Part shown: piece after piece, positions 44,213-54,557 of the stretch
Layout: every line of letters starts with the position of its first letter
Numbering within the stretch: position 1 is the stretch's first letter
Source of the DNA: Corydoras sp. C115
Lineage: Eukaryota; Chordata; Actinopteri; Siluriformes; Callichthyidae
Assembly: GCA_019802505.1 (NCBI GenBank)
Contig: JAFMOC010000373.1
Coordinates: 339,656-403,655, forward strand
Reading direction: 5' to 3'
Length of the DNA stretch: 64,000 nucleotides
Program-made: the position numbers and the translations under genes
The notes under the pieces: model-generated
What the model saw: the letters and a program-made list of their open reading frames with translations, nothing else
Databases searched by the model: none
What the model was told of the DNA's origin: nothing

Positions 44213-44497
44213 GGGCGGCACGGTGGCTTAGTGGTTGGCATGTTCTCCTCTCAGATTCTTGGTTTGAATCAGAAATTTGGGTGGAGTTTCCATGTTCTCA
44301 CCGTGTCCACGTGGGTTTCCTCCGGGTTCTCCGGTTTCCTCCCACAGTCCAAAAACATGGAGCATGTGTCCAGTGATAGATTGGCGTCCTGTCCTGGGTG
44401 TATCTGCCCAGCGCCCGAAACGTTCTCCCCTTAATGGGCATGGGGAACCCCCCCCCAACCCTAATAGAAGATAAAGCAGAAGATAATGGATGGATGG
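44213..44497 (+). repeat. V-SINE-like copy with middle deletion
   Basis: Head has a damaged B box (GGTTTGAATCAG). AACATGGAGCATGTGTCC skips the ATTGCCCC block. Tandem to the previous copy. Confidence 0.9.
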
Positions 44498-44906
44498 AAT
44501 TAAACCTTAATTAAACACTACGTGTGTTATCATGTGCTGTCACTTCGTGCTAAACCCCTGTAATTAACAATTTTCACGCGAGTCGTTTACAAATCTTTTG
44601 CATCATGTTACTGAGCCACTCGAAACGTAAGAGAGCTTTAGTTTGAAAGCATTATTAATCTTTAATACATGTTAATGAATGCACTTATAATGCATTATTT
44701 ATTGGAATGCACTTGCAGTCACAGTCTTTTCTCATTGTCGGGTTAATGGCTTTCTGATTTGAAATACTAATTGCCGCAAAGTGTTGGTAAGTAAAGGTAA
44801 CTATGGAAAAGTCTATATTATTATTTGAATATATTGTGTATATTGTTTTTTTTTTTGAGTGGCATAGAGATTTTAATTGATTGAAATTGATTCTAGGAAA
44901 AGATTC
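44498..44906. other. single-copy AT-rich DNA
   Basis: No gene and no repeat except a T11 run near 44844. Confidence 0.45.
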
Positions 44907-45013
44907 CATCCATCCATCCATTATCGTCCGGTTCTGCATTGAGATTTCACATGCCCATCCAGGGGAGAACGTTTCAGGCGCTGGGCAGAGACACCCAGCA
45001 CAGGACGCCAATC
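44907..45013 (-). repeat. V-SINE-like 3' part
   Basis: CCATCCATCCATCCATTATC to AGGACGCCAATC, then directly into (AATC)n. Confidence 0.85.
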
Positions 45014-45054
45014 AATCAATCAATCAATCTATCTATCTATCTATCTATATACTA

Positions 45055-45133
<79 letters not shown>

Positions 45134-45145
45134 CATATATATATA
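45014..45145. repeat. compound microsatellite (AATC)n (TATC)n (TA)n
   Basis: The V-SINE word CAATCAATCTATC appears to have seeded (AATC)5, (TATC)5 and then about 35 TA units (about 45055-45126). Confidence 0.92.
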
Positions 45146-45256
45146 TCCTAAATCCTCTTCTAATCTCATCGGAAGGTTCCCCATGCCTATCTATTGGAGA
45201 ACGTTTTGGACGCTGGGCAGATAAAGGGCACCAATCCATTACTGGTAACCCACTCA

Positions 45257-45258
<2 letters not shown>
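45146..45258 (-). repeat. V-SINE-like 3' part
   Basis: CTAAATCCTCTTCTAATCTC to CCATTACTGGTAACCCACTC, running into the (CA)n that replaces CACTCACACAGACACAC. Confidence 0.8.

Positions 45259-45303
<45 letters not shown>
45259..45303. repeat. (CA)n microsatellite
   Basis: About 22 CA units grown from the ACACAC of the V-SINE middle. Confidence 0.95.
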
Positions 45304-45305
<2 letters not shown>

Positions 45306-45328
45306 TATATAGAAGCAACTATTTATTC

Positions 45329-45690
45329 ATTCATCCATTTTCTTCTGCTCTATCCTCTATTAGGGTCATGGGGGGGGGGGGGTTCCTCATGTCCATCCAG
45401 GGGAGAACGTTTCGGGCGCTGGGAAGATATACCCAGGACAGGACGCCAATCTATCACTAGACACACACTCAATCAAACTCACGCACACAGACACACTCTA
45501 TATGGGGCAATTTGGAGAACTGAATTGACCTTGATCCATGCTTTTGGACTGTGGGAGGAAACTGGAGAACCCGGAGGAAACCCACGCAGAAACGGGGAGA
45601 ACATGGAAACTCCACCCAGATTGGGATTCGAACCGGGAATCCCTAATGCTGAGAGGAGAACATGCTAACCACTAAGCCACCGTGCCACCC
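45329..45690 (-). repeat. V-SINE-like copy, full length
   Basis: TTCATTCATCCATTTTCTTC to CACCGTGCCACCC, with a short duplication in the ACACACTCAATCAAACTC part. Confidence 0.93.
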
Positions 45691-45714
45691 TCATTTCACA
45701 TCAACATGTACTAC

Positions 45715-45905
45715 TAGGGTCGCGGGGGTGTTCCCCATGCCCATCCAGGGGAGAATGTTTCGGGCGCTGGGCAGATACACCCAGAACAGGACGCCAATCT
45801 ATCACTGGACACACACTCACTCACATAGACACACTCTATATGGGGCAATTTGGAGCATTTAGTTTTCTTTGAATCTGTGTTTTTGGACTGTGGGCGGTCC
45901 CACAC
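45715..45905 (-). repeat. V-SINE-like copy lacking core and head
   Basis: CTAGGGTCGCGGGGGTG to GGACTGTGGGCGGTCCC, then (TA)n. The 25-bp spacer before it (CATTTCACATCAACATG) is also found, inverted, at 53.07 kb. Confidence 0.87.
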
Positions 45906-45907
45906 AG

Positions 45908-45910
<3 letters not shown>

Positions 45911-45995
<85 letters not shown>

Positions 45996-46016
45996 ATATA
46001 TCTATCTATCTATCTA

Positions 46017-46065
<49 letters not shown>

Positions 46066-46070
46066 TGTAT
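45911..46070. repeat. (TA)n/(TATC)n microsatellite
   Basis: About 40 TA units, a short (TATC)n, then about 24 further TA units. Confidence 0.95.
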
Positions 46071-46082
46071 ATATAAAAAAAC

Positions 46083-46579
46083 GGCGGCACGGTGGCTTAG
46101 TGGTTAGCATGTTCTCCGCTCAGCGTTAGGGATTCCCGGTTCGAATCCCCATCTGGGTGGAGTTTCCATGTTCTCCCCTTGTCCGCGTGGGCTTCTTCCG
46201 GGTTCTCCTGTTTCCTCCCACAGTACAAAAACATGGATCAAGTCAATTGAGTACTCCAAATTGCCCCATATAGAGTGTGTTAGGGATTCCCGGTTCGAAT
46301 CCCCATCTGGGTGGAGTTTCCATGTTCTCCCCTTGTCCACGTGGGTTTCTTCCGGGTTCTCCTGTTTCCTCCCACAGTCCAAAAACATGGATCAAGTCAA
46401 TTGAGTACTCCAAATTGCCCCATATAGAGTGTGTCTGTGTGAGTGAATGTGTGTCCAGATGGATTGGCATCCTGTCCTGGGTGTATCTGCCCAGCGCCCG
46501 AAACGTTCTCCCCTGGATGGGCATGGGGAACCCCCCCGCGACCCTAATAGAGGATAAAGCGGAAGATAATGGATGGATA
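46083..46579 (+). repeat. V-SINE-like copy with internal tandem duplication
   Basis: The segment from TTAGGGATTCCCGGTTCG to CATATAGAGTGTG (about 46125-46279) is repeated at 46280-46432, so the copy has two B boxes and two cores. Both cores share TCCCCTTGTCC and TCTTCCGGGTTCTCCTG. The end is complete. Confidence 0.93.
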
Positions 46580-47201
46580 TATAACCTGCTTGAGATAGCA
46601 AGTTAACAAGTCCAAGTGGCCGACAAAAATCCTGCAATATTTAGCAGAATGATCCAACAGTAAACATTCAGATATTTTCGTATTGCAGCGTTAAGCACAG
46701 AACATGTCATGTGTTCCACAGATAAAAACCATTTCTCCTCGTTTCTGATCTTTTGCATTCAGGCTGCTCCGTTATGTAATTTGAAGTTGGCCCAGGTTTG
46801 ATCTCTCTCTCTTTCTTTTGACGATGGTTTAAGGGCATGCACATAAACATGCAGGGTGAGAACCAGAGCGCTCCTCATTAGTGATACATGAATAAATCAT
46901 ATATGTGAGGTGGCCTGAAGGGTAATAGAATTAAATTGAGCATAACTGGGCCTCAAGACAACATAAAAGCCTAGTGAGCTACACTCAGACATCAGCCATA
47001 AAAAAAAAAAGAAAAGAAAACAGGCCTCACTTTTTCCGTTGTTTTTAGCATCTAGTGTCAGATTTGGGGAATTGTTTACAGAAATCATAATGTTGCCGTT
47101 GTTTGGAAGGAAGACTCTTTAATCATTCTGACGTTACACAAGCAAAGAGCAGAATGGAGCACTTAAATGATTAAGGACCCGAATGCTATGGAAGACTGCA
47201 G
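46580..47201. other. single-copy DNA, no gene recognised
   Basis: No SINEs. Contains a short A/G-rich run near 47000-47022. Confidence 0.45.
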
Positions 47202-47503
47202 TGTTCTCCTCTCAGCACTAGGGTTTCCAGGTTCAAAACCCAATCTGGGTGGAGTGTCCATGTTCTCCCCGTGTCCGCGTGGGTTTCCCCTGGGTTCTCC
47301 GGTTTCCTCCCACAGTCTAAAAACATGGCTTAAGATCAATTGAATTCACCAAATTGCCCCATATAGAGTGTGTCTGTGTGAGTGAGTGTGTGTCCAGTGA
47401 TCGACTGGCGTCCTGTCCTGGATGTATCTGCCCAGCGCCTGAAATGTTCTCCCCTGGATGGGCATGAGGAACCCCCCCACGATAAGATAAAGTGGAAGAT
47501 ATT
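47202..47503 (+). repeat. V-SINE-like copy, A box missing
   Basis: Starts at GTGTTCTCCTCTCAGC and ends AGATAAAGTGGAAGATA with the CCCTAATAGAGG segment lost. Confidence 0.9.
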
Positions 47504-47530
47504 TATATTAATATAATTATAGTTATACAC

Positions 47531-47871
47531 AGTGGCACACTGGTTTGGTGGTTAGCATGTTCTCCTCTCAGCGCTAGGGATTCCCGGTTCAAATCCCAAT
47601 CTGGGTGGAGTTTCCATGTTCTCCCCGTGTCCGCGTGGGTTTCCTCCGGGTTCTCCAGTTTCCTCCCACAGTCCAAAAACATGGATCAAGTCAATTGAGT
47701 TCTCCAAATTGCCCCATATAGAGTGTCTGTGTGAGTGAGTGTGTGTCCAGTGATAGATTGGCGCCCTGTCCTGGGTGTATCTGCCCAGGGCCCGAGACGT
47801 TCTCCCCTGGATGGGCATGGGGAACCCCACCGCGACCCTAATAGAGGATAAAGCTGAAGACGATGGATGGA
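47531..47871 (+). repeat. V-SINE-like copy, full length
   Basis: AGTGGCACACTGGTTTGGTG to GACGATGGATGG. The head is variant and the rest is close to consensus. Confidence 0.93.
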
Positions 47872-47938
47872 TATATATAATATATAAATATTATGATATA
47901 AATATATATAATATAAAATATATAATAATATAGATATA

Positions 47939-48284
47939 GGCGGCACAGTGGCTTAGTGGTTAGCATGTTCTCCTCTCAGTGCTAGGGATTTCCCGGTTCC
48001 AATCCCAATCTGGGTAGAGCTTCCATGTTCTCCCCGTGTCCACGTGGGTTTCCTCCGGGTTCTCCGGTTTCCTCCCATGGATTCAAGATCAAATGAAAAC
48101 TTTAAATTGCCCCATATAGAGTGTGTCTGTGTGAGTGAGTGTGTGCCCAGTGATGGGCACTGTCCTGTCCTGGGTGTATCTGCCCAGGGCCCGACACGTT
48201 CTCCCCTGAATGGATATGGGGAACCCCCCCCCTACACCCCACGTGACCCTAGTATAGAAGTAAGTGAAAGATAATGGATGGATG
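47939..48284 (+). repeat. V-SINE-like copy, near full length
   Basis: AGGCGGCACAGTGGC to AATGGATGGATG. The core end is shortened (TCCTCCCATGGATTC), and GCCCGACACGTTCTC is variant. Confidence 0.92.
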
Positions 48285-48562
48285 AACTTATGGGATTTGA
48301 TTTACTTGCACTACTTTATTTAATTCAAATTCAGATTTTTAGCGAGCGTGCAGTGAAAATTCTTAAATGAGGTCCCAGGCTCAGGAAACAGTCACTGCCC
48401 AGTCACAGAGTCAAATCCCTGCCATGAACGACCACAACCCCTCGCTCGTGCCTGTGCTGCATCGGCCTGCGAAAGCCATTTGGCACTCGGTGTGCACGGT
48501 GGGGCATATTTGCTTCCGACGGCACGGTGACTACAGAACAACCAGACAGAATAATAATCAGT
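48285..48562. other. single-copy DNA with a weak paralogue at 52.0 kb
   Basis: ACGACCACAACCCC, GTGCCTGTGCTGCATCGG and CCTGCGAAAGCCATT resemble 52110-52165 (GATGACCACAATCAGCC to CCTGCAAATTTCATT). Confidence 0.45.
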
Positions 48563-48574
48563 AAATAAGGCTCC

Positions 48575-48804
48575 GCGGCACGGGGCTTAGTGGTTAGCAT
48601 GTTCTCCTCTCAGCACTAGGGATTCCTGGTTTGAATCCCAATCTGGGTGGAGTTTTCATTTTCTCCCCGTGTCCGCGTGGGTTTCCTCCAGCTTCTGCGG
48701 TTTCCTCCCACAGTCCAAAAACATGGACCAATGTCAATTGGTCTTCAAATTGCCCCATATAGAGTGTGTCTGTGTGAGTGTGTGTGTGTCCAGTGATAGA
48801 TTGG
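48575..48804 (+). repeat. V-SINE-like head, core and middle
   Basis: GCGGCACGGGGCTTAG to AGATTGGCGCCTCTC. The A box has a 3-bp loss. AAATAAGGCTCC immediately before it recurs at 49455. Confidence 0.9.
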
Positions 48805-48807
48805 CGC

Positions 48808-48888
48808 CTCTCAGAAAACATGGAAACTCCACCCAGATTGGGATTCAAACCGGGAAACCGAGAACATGCTAACCACTAAGCCCCTACA
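48808..48888 (-). repeat. V-SINE-like core end and head
   Basis: AAAACATGGAAACTCCACCC to CTAACCACTAAGCCCC. Opposed to the preceding copy. Confidence 0.85.
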
Positions 48889-48908
48889 ATGAACAAATGC
48901 ATAACAAA

Positions 48909-49096
48909 TACAATTCAAATTGCCCCTATAGTCCCGTGTGTGTGTGTGTGTGAGTGAGTGTGTGCCCAGCGATAAATAGGCGCCTTGTCCTGGGTGTATC
49001 TGCCCAGCGCCCGAGACGTTCTCCCCTGGATGGGCATGGGGAACCACACCGCGACCCTAATAGAGGATAAAGCAGAAGATAATTGATGGATGGAAT
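48909..49096 (+). repeat. V-SINE-like 3' half
   Basis: TACAATTCAAATTGCCCC to GATAATTGATGGATGGA. GCCCCTATAGTCCCGTG is shared, inverted, with the copy at 42.97 kb. Confidence 0.88.
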
Positions 49097-49104
49097 TTCT
49101 TTTG

Positions 49105-49454
49105 GGTGGTACGGTGGTGGTTGGCATGTGGTTGGCATGTTCTCCTCTCAGCGCTAGGGATTCCCGTTTCGAGTCCCCATCTGGGTGTAGTTTCCATGTC
49201 CTCCCCATGTCCGTGTGGGTTTCCTCCGGGTTCTCCGGTTTCCTCCCATAGTCCAAAAACATGGATCAAGGTCAGTTGAATTCTCCAAATTGCCCCATAT
49301 AGAGTGTGTCTGTGTGAGTGAGTGTGTGTCCAGCTATTGATTGGCACCCTGTCCTGGGTGTATCTGCCCAGCGCCCGAAACGTTCTCCCCTGGATGGGCA
49401 TGGGGAACCCCCCCCCACGACCCTAATAGAGGATAAAGTGGCGATAATGAATAG
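49105..49454 (+). repeat. V-SINE-like copy, head with short duplication
   Basis: GGGTGGTACGGTGGTGG, then GTTGGCATGTG twice, and otherwise complete to GGCGATAATGAATAG. The matching AAATAAGGCTCC follows at 49455-49466. Confidence 0.92.
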
Positions 49455-49466
49455 AAATAAGGCTCC

Positions 49467-50027
49467 CCGTAACCCGACAGCATTCTGCATGGGTTCCCCT
49501 CTCAGTAGTTAGAACGGCATGCCTTCCTGCATTCCCACTGAATCCAAAACCGCTTACGAGCAGAATCGGAAGAAGTTCTGGCCCAAACCGGATACGCAGG
49601 AAGTCAGGAGGTTAAGGACGAGGCTACGTGGAATAGAAATCAGGACTCTGCAGGACTACCGTGGCTTGACACATGACTGGAGCTGCGCTTCGCAGACCTT
49701 ATGTCAGCACTTGCGCTATTAATACAGCGAAAAAAAAAAGGCCGGCAGCGTTAACTGACAGGATCTGGGTTCCGCTCATGCTGAGTGGTGGAACGCTGTC
49801 CGGCAGAGCAGGAGATTAAACGTCATTTTCGGATCAGTCATCACTTCGGAGCTCAATGCGGAGCTTGGAAAAGGACATCGCCCATGCTCCTTTGCTCCCT
49901 ATCAGCCATCTGACCTCACATTCGAGGTACCTAATGAGTTCAGCCTCAGCCCACACACTGCGAAGCAGCAACATGTCGCTTTCATCAATGAATGCACTGC
50001 AGAAGACTGCAACGTGAGTGATGTGCA

Positions 50028-50030
<3 letters not shown>
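49467..50030. other. single-copy DNA, no gene recognised
   Basis: A 67-codon plus-strand frame (49519-49722) has no recognisable domain. Confidence 0.45.

Positions 50031-50102
<72 letters not shown>
50031..50102. repeat. (TA)n microsatellite
   Basis: About 36 TA units. Confidence 0.95.
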
Positions 50103-50109
<7 letters not shown>

Positions 50110-50173
50110 CATATTTCAATACATTACTGTATATGATACAATAAACATCCATCCATCCATTATCTTCTATATT

Positions 50174-50545
50174 AAGTTCAAGTTATTTATTTATATAGCG
50201 CTTTTTACAACAGTACATTGTCACAAAGCAGCTTTACAGAATGAAAAGCCTTTAAACCCCCAAAGAGCAAGCCGAAGCGACAGTGGCAAGAAAAAACTAA
50301 TGTTGTTATTTAAGGAAGAAACCTTGGGAGGACCAAGACTCAGTGGGGGGACTCATCCTCCTTGAACAGCCAGGCAGCATCAACAATGTAGGACAGCCAT
50401 GTACAGATATTAAACAAATGGAAAAACTAACAACTGGAAAACTATATGTGAGTCCATTAGGGGGCGTCCTGCAGGACCGCCTTGTCAGGTTCCATACAGT
50501 ATTCGTCAGCAGAGCCATGGATGAAGATCTCCAGGAACCCGGTCA
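50174..50545 (+). repeat. teleost interspersed repeat
   Basis: TTATTTATATAGCGCTTTTT, CATTGTCACAAAGCAGC, AAAGAGCAAGCCGAAGC, GAGGACCAAGACTCAGTGG and AGCCAGGCAGCATCAAC. The same blocks occur in reverse at 6335-6540. It is not coding. Confidence 0.72.
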
Positions 50546-50759
50546 CACAGACAAAGGAAGGCAATTAGAGCTAATAATAAAGCACGGCATTTAATTAATA
50601 AGTCATTAATTGACACAGTGCAGTATGTGACTCCGGCATCACTGACTACAGCAGCAGAACTAAAAGAGGCAGATACTGCAGACTCTACATAGTTGAGATG
50701 GTGCCCCGGAACAGCATCATTTCAGCGCCACACCCCCCCATTAATGATGAGGTGGGTGA

Positions 50760-51014
50760 AGAGGATTAGGGTCGTGGGGGGGGTTCCCCATGCCTATCCA
50801 GGGGAGAACGTTTTGGGTGCTGGGCAGATACACCCAGGACAGGACGCACACTACATAGAGGCAATTTAAAGCAGCCAAATTGCCTTGAATCCCTGTTTTT
50901 TAAACTGTGGGAGGAAACTCATGCAGACACAGGGATAATATGGAAACTCCACCTAGATTGGGATTCGAACCTGAATCCCCAGCACTGAACGTGCTAACCA
51001 CTAAGCCACCGTGT
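50760..51014 (-). repeat. V-SINE-like copy with deletions
   Basis: GGATTAGGGTCGTGGGG to CACTAAGCCACCGTG. The middle and core are shortened, and the terminal repeat is missing. Confidence 0.87.
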
Positions 51015-51027
51015 TTATTAATATTCA

Positions 51028-51299
51028 TCCATCCATTATCTTCCACTTTATCCTCTATTAGGGTCGTGGGGGGGGGGTTCCCCATGCCCATCCAGGGGAG
51101 AACGTTTCGGGCGCTGGGCAGATACAACCAGGACAGGACGCCAATCCATCTCTGGACACACTCACTCACTCACACAGACACACACTATATGGGGCAATTT
51201 GGGGAACTCACTTGACCTTGATCCATGTCTTTGGACTGTGGGAGGAAACCGGAGAACCCGGAGGAAACCCACATGGACACGGGGAGAACATCGAAACTC
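51028..51299 (-). repeat. V-SINE-like copy lacking head
   Basis: CATCCATCCATTATCTTCCA to GGGGAGAACATCGAAAC, where it switches to plus-strand sequence. Confidence 0.9.
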
Positions 51300-51302
51300 A
51301 CT

Positions 51303-51399
51303 GAATGTGTGTCCAGTGATAGATTGGTGCCCTGTCCTGGGTGTATCTATCCAGCACCCGAAACGGATTCCCGGTTCGAATCCCAATCTGGGTGGAGTG
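51303..51399 (+). repeat. V-SINE-like plus-strand insert in a mosaic
   Basis: 51303-51365 is 3'-part sequence (GAATGTGTGTCCAGTGATAG to CAGCACCCGAAACG). 51366-51399 is B-box sequence (GATTCCCGGTTCGAATCCC). The order is scrambled relative to the element. Confidence 0.87.
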
Positions 51400-51709
51400 G
51401 GTGGGGGGGGGGGGGTCCCCATGCCCATCCAGGGGAGAACGTTTCGGGCGCGGCGCAGATACACCCAGGACAGGGCGCCAATCTATCACTGGGCACACAC
51501 TCACTCACACAGACACACTCTATATGGGGCAATTTGGAGAACTCAATTGACTTGATCCATGTTTTTGGACTGTGGGAGGAAACCGGAGAACCCGGAGGAA
51601 ACCCACACGGACACGGGGAGAACATGGAATCTACACCCAGATTGGGATTCGAACTGGGAATCAGCAAGTACTGAGAGGAGAATATGCTAACCACTAAGCC
51701 ACCATGCCA
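51400..51709 (-). repeat. V-SINE-like copy, near full length
   Basis: Starts at a G-run after GGGTGGAGTGGGT, and is complete to CACTAAGCCACCATGCC. Confidence 0.9.
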
Positions 51710-51940
51710 AAAACATGGATTTAAGACAAATTGAATGAAGAAATTGCCCCATATAAAGTGTGTTTGTGTGAATGAGTGAGTGTCCTGTCCTGGGTGTATC
51801 TGCCCAGTGCCTGAAACGTTCTCTCTTGGATGGGCATGACAAACCCCCAATATTCTAAATTGCCCCATATATGTGTCTGTGTGAGATTGGCATCCTGTCC
51901 TGGCTGTATCTGCCCAGCGCCCGAAACATTCTCCCCTGGA
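51710..51940 (+). repeat. V-SINE-like 3' halves in tandem
   Basis: AAAAACATGGATTTAAGAC to CAAACCCCCAATATTC (51710-51845), then TAAATTGCCCCATATATGTG to CTCCCCTGGAGC (51853-51940). Confidence 0.83.
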
Positions 51941-51944
51941 GCAT

Positions 51945-52676
51945 TTTTACAGTGATATTAGCATGAACTTGCCCCCGCCCCTTTGCCCCTTATAATAACC
52001 CACTTAATTTACTTGCATGGCTTTTTTTTAATCTAATTGTGCATAATTTCAATCGAGTGTCTATTAAAAATGCTTAAAAAAGCACCGTCCCGCAGAGAGA
52101 CCACTGTCATCGATGACCACAATCAGCCGTCCATGCCTGTGGTGAGGCCGCCTGCAAATTTCATTTCTAATCCCAGCTTCATGGTGCGGCATACTGTGGA
52201 AAAAATGATATGAGGCGCGAGGCACGTTTTCAACCACTGTAAATGCAAATTGAATCCAAATCAGTCATTCCAACAGTGACTCGAACCACGCCATGTGACA
52301 CGCCGCTGCCCTTATCATAGCACAGACGGTGCTACATTAATATAACACCTTGAATTTGGACGTTCGGAGCTCTTACTTTAACGTGCTATGAGGACAATGC
52401 CAATCAACGTAAAGCTTAATCAATAGTCACATGGGAAACGCTGCCGCCGTGTGGAAGAGAACACGGCCGGGGGTATTATACATAGTATATGAGATTTGCC
52501 TGCTGGCAAGCTTCCAGCATGCAGTCCCATACAATGAATGATAAATGAATATGATTGGGTATGAATTATAGATGACCGCATTGCTCGTGGAAAACACATG
52601 ACTATTAAATAGTTTATATTAGGACACAGCAGGCCCGGAATTGGGTATATTTACATTTATTCATTCATTCATTCAT
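51945..52676. other. single-copy DNA, no gene recognised
   Basis: Includes the 52.0-52.2 kb segment resembling 48.3-48.5 kb. Ends in (ATTC)n at about 52659-52678. Confidence 0.45.
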
Positions 52677-52950
52677 TCCTTCATTATCTTCCGCTTTATC
52701 CTATATTAGGGTCACGGGGGGGGGGGGGGGGGGTTCCCCATGCCCATCCAGGGGAGAACGTTTCGGGCGCTGGGCAGATACACCCTGGACAGGGCGCCAA
52801 TCTATCACTGGGCACACACTCACACACACAGACACACTCTATATGGGGCAATTTGGAGAACTCAATTGACTTGATCCATGTTTTTGGACTGTGGGAGGAA
52901 ACCGGAGAACCCGGAGGAAACCCACGTGGACACGGGGAGCACATCGAAAC
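52677..52950 (-). repeat. V-SINE-like copy lacking head, with G18 tract
   Basis: A run of 18 G at 52716-52733. Ends GGGGAGCACATCGAAAC, the same break as at 51299. Confidence 0.9.
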
Positions 52951-52952
52951 TG

Positions 52953-53078
52953 ACTGAATGTGTGTCCAGTGATAGATTGGTGCCCTGTCCTGGGTGTATC
53001 TGCCCAGTGCCCGAAACATTCTCCCCTGGATGGGCATGGGGAACCCCTCCCCCCCCGCAACCCTAGTAGTACATGTTG
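52953..53078 (+). repeat. V-SINE-like 3' half in a mosaic
   Basis: GAATGTGTGTCCAGTGATAG to CCCGCAACCCTAGTAG, the longer form of the insert at 51303. Confidence 0.88.
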
Positions 53079-53090
53079 ATATGAAATGAG

Positions 53091-53167
53091 GGCAGCACGG
53101 TGGCTTGGTGGGTTGCATGTTCTCCTCTCAGCGCTAGGGATTTCCGGTTCGAATCTTAATCTGGGTG
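53091..53167 (+). repeat. V-SINE-like head in a mosaic
   Basis: GGCAGCACGGTGGCTTGG to ATCTGGGTGGAGTGGG, where it joins minus-strand 3' sequence. Confidence 0.88.
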
Positions 53168-53435
53168 GAGTGGGTGGGGGGGTGGGGTTCCCCATGCCCA
53201 TCCAGGGGAGAACGTTTCGGGCGCTGGGCAGATACACCCAGAACAGGGCACCAATCTATCACTGGGCACACACTTACACACACAGACACTCACACAAATA
53301 CACTCTATATGGGGCAATTTGGAGAGCTCAATTGACTTCATCCATGTTTTTGGACAGTGGGAGGAAACCGGAGAACCCGGAGGAAACCCACGCGGACACG
53401 GGGAGAACATGGAAACTCCACCCAGATGGGGATTC
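53168..53435 (-). repeat. V-SINE-like copy lacking B box and outer head
   Basis: GGGGGTGGGGTTCCCCATG to CCACCCAGATGGGGATTC, with an extra CACACAGACACTCACACAAA in the middle. Confidence 0.9.
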
Positions 53436-53561
53436 GTTGTATAATTTGTATAAGGTACTGCTCATTTTTTGTATAAACCTTATTGTATAAACCTTATTGT
53501 ATAAGGTACTGCTCATTGTTTTCGCACGTACAATATACAATACTATATGTACTATAAACAA

Positions 53562-54466
53562 AAGATGGACTTTGTAGTTTTACAATTTCATTCTGTAGTT
53601 CATCTGTTAGTCTCCTTTACTCGGAATGGTATGTCCTGATTGGTGGACTGTTCTCTCTCCAGCAGCACTGCTGTGTCTGATCCATTCGTACCAACACAAC
53701 ACCCACCAACACACCACCACCATGTCAGTATCACCGAGAACCATCTACCACCCTAATACCTCCCCATCTGATCATCGGAGAACATACTAAAGCAGTATGT
53801 AGGAAAACAGACGGACTAGAGATTGGAATTTTAGGAGTGCAAAGTCCCTCTATATGATTTGCCCGGTCCCCCAGGTGTTATTAGGGTTGTGGATGATGGT
53901 ACGAGTGGATTACATAACTGTATGTTCTGATTGGTGTTCTGTTCTCTGTCCAGCTGTGTCTGATCCACTCGTACCAATATGACACATACTACCACGCCAC
54001 CACAATGTCAGCATCAATGAGAACCATCCACCACCCTAATACCTCCTCTGTTGGGGTCCTGACTATTAAAGAACATACTAAAGCCGACTAACAAAGTATG
54101 TAGAGTGAAAGGCTACAGAATGGATTTGTGGAATTAAACCACCACCACCACCATGTCAGTATCACTGCATGTACTGAGAGTCATCCACCACTCTAATACC
54201 TCCACATGGGGGTCCTGATCATAAGAGAACATACTAAAGCCGACTAACAAAGTATGTAGAGAAACAGACGGACTACAGAATGGAATTGTGGAACTACACC
54301 ACCACCATGTCAGTATCACTGCATGTACTGAGAGTCATCCACCACCCTAATACCTCCCCATGGGGATCCTGATCATCGGAGAACATACTAAAGTGGACTA
54401 ACAAAGTATGTAGAGAAACAGATGGACTACAGAATGGAATTCTAGAACTACAAAATCCATCTATAT
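53562..54466. repeat. repeat element with inverted ends and internal tandem units
   Basis: The left end (AGATGGACTTTGTAGTTTT, TTCATTCTGTAGTTCATCTG) is the inverse of the right end (ACAGATGGACTACAGAATGG, ACTACAAAATCCATCT). Inside, CATGTCAGTATCAC and CTAATACCTCC recur near 53721, 54004, 54152 and 54307. It resembles a common teleost non-autonomous repeat. No coding frame is present. Confidence 0.7.
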
Positions 54467-54496
54467 GATCAGTGGAACTGAAAAACAGCATTTACA

Positions 54497-54554
54497 AGGT
54501 ATTTGCATATACATATGTATATATATATATGTATATATATGTGCGCAAATACCT
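54497..54554. repeat. AT-rich palindrome
   Basis: AGGTATTTGC at 54497 mirrors GCAAATACCT ending at 54554, with TATACATATGTATA-type sequence between, so the whole 58 bp is near-palindromic. Confidence 0.7.
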
Positions 54555-54557
54555 CTA

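Noticed and set aside
44907..46070. CRISPR-like spacing of repeats
   Set aside because: These are vertebrate microsatellites and SINE fragments; no direct-repeat/spacer pattern of constant length exists anywhere in the window.
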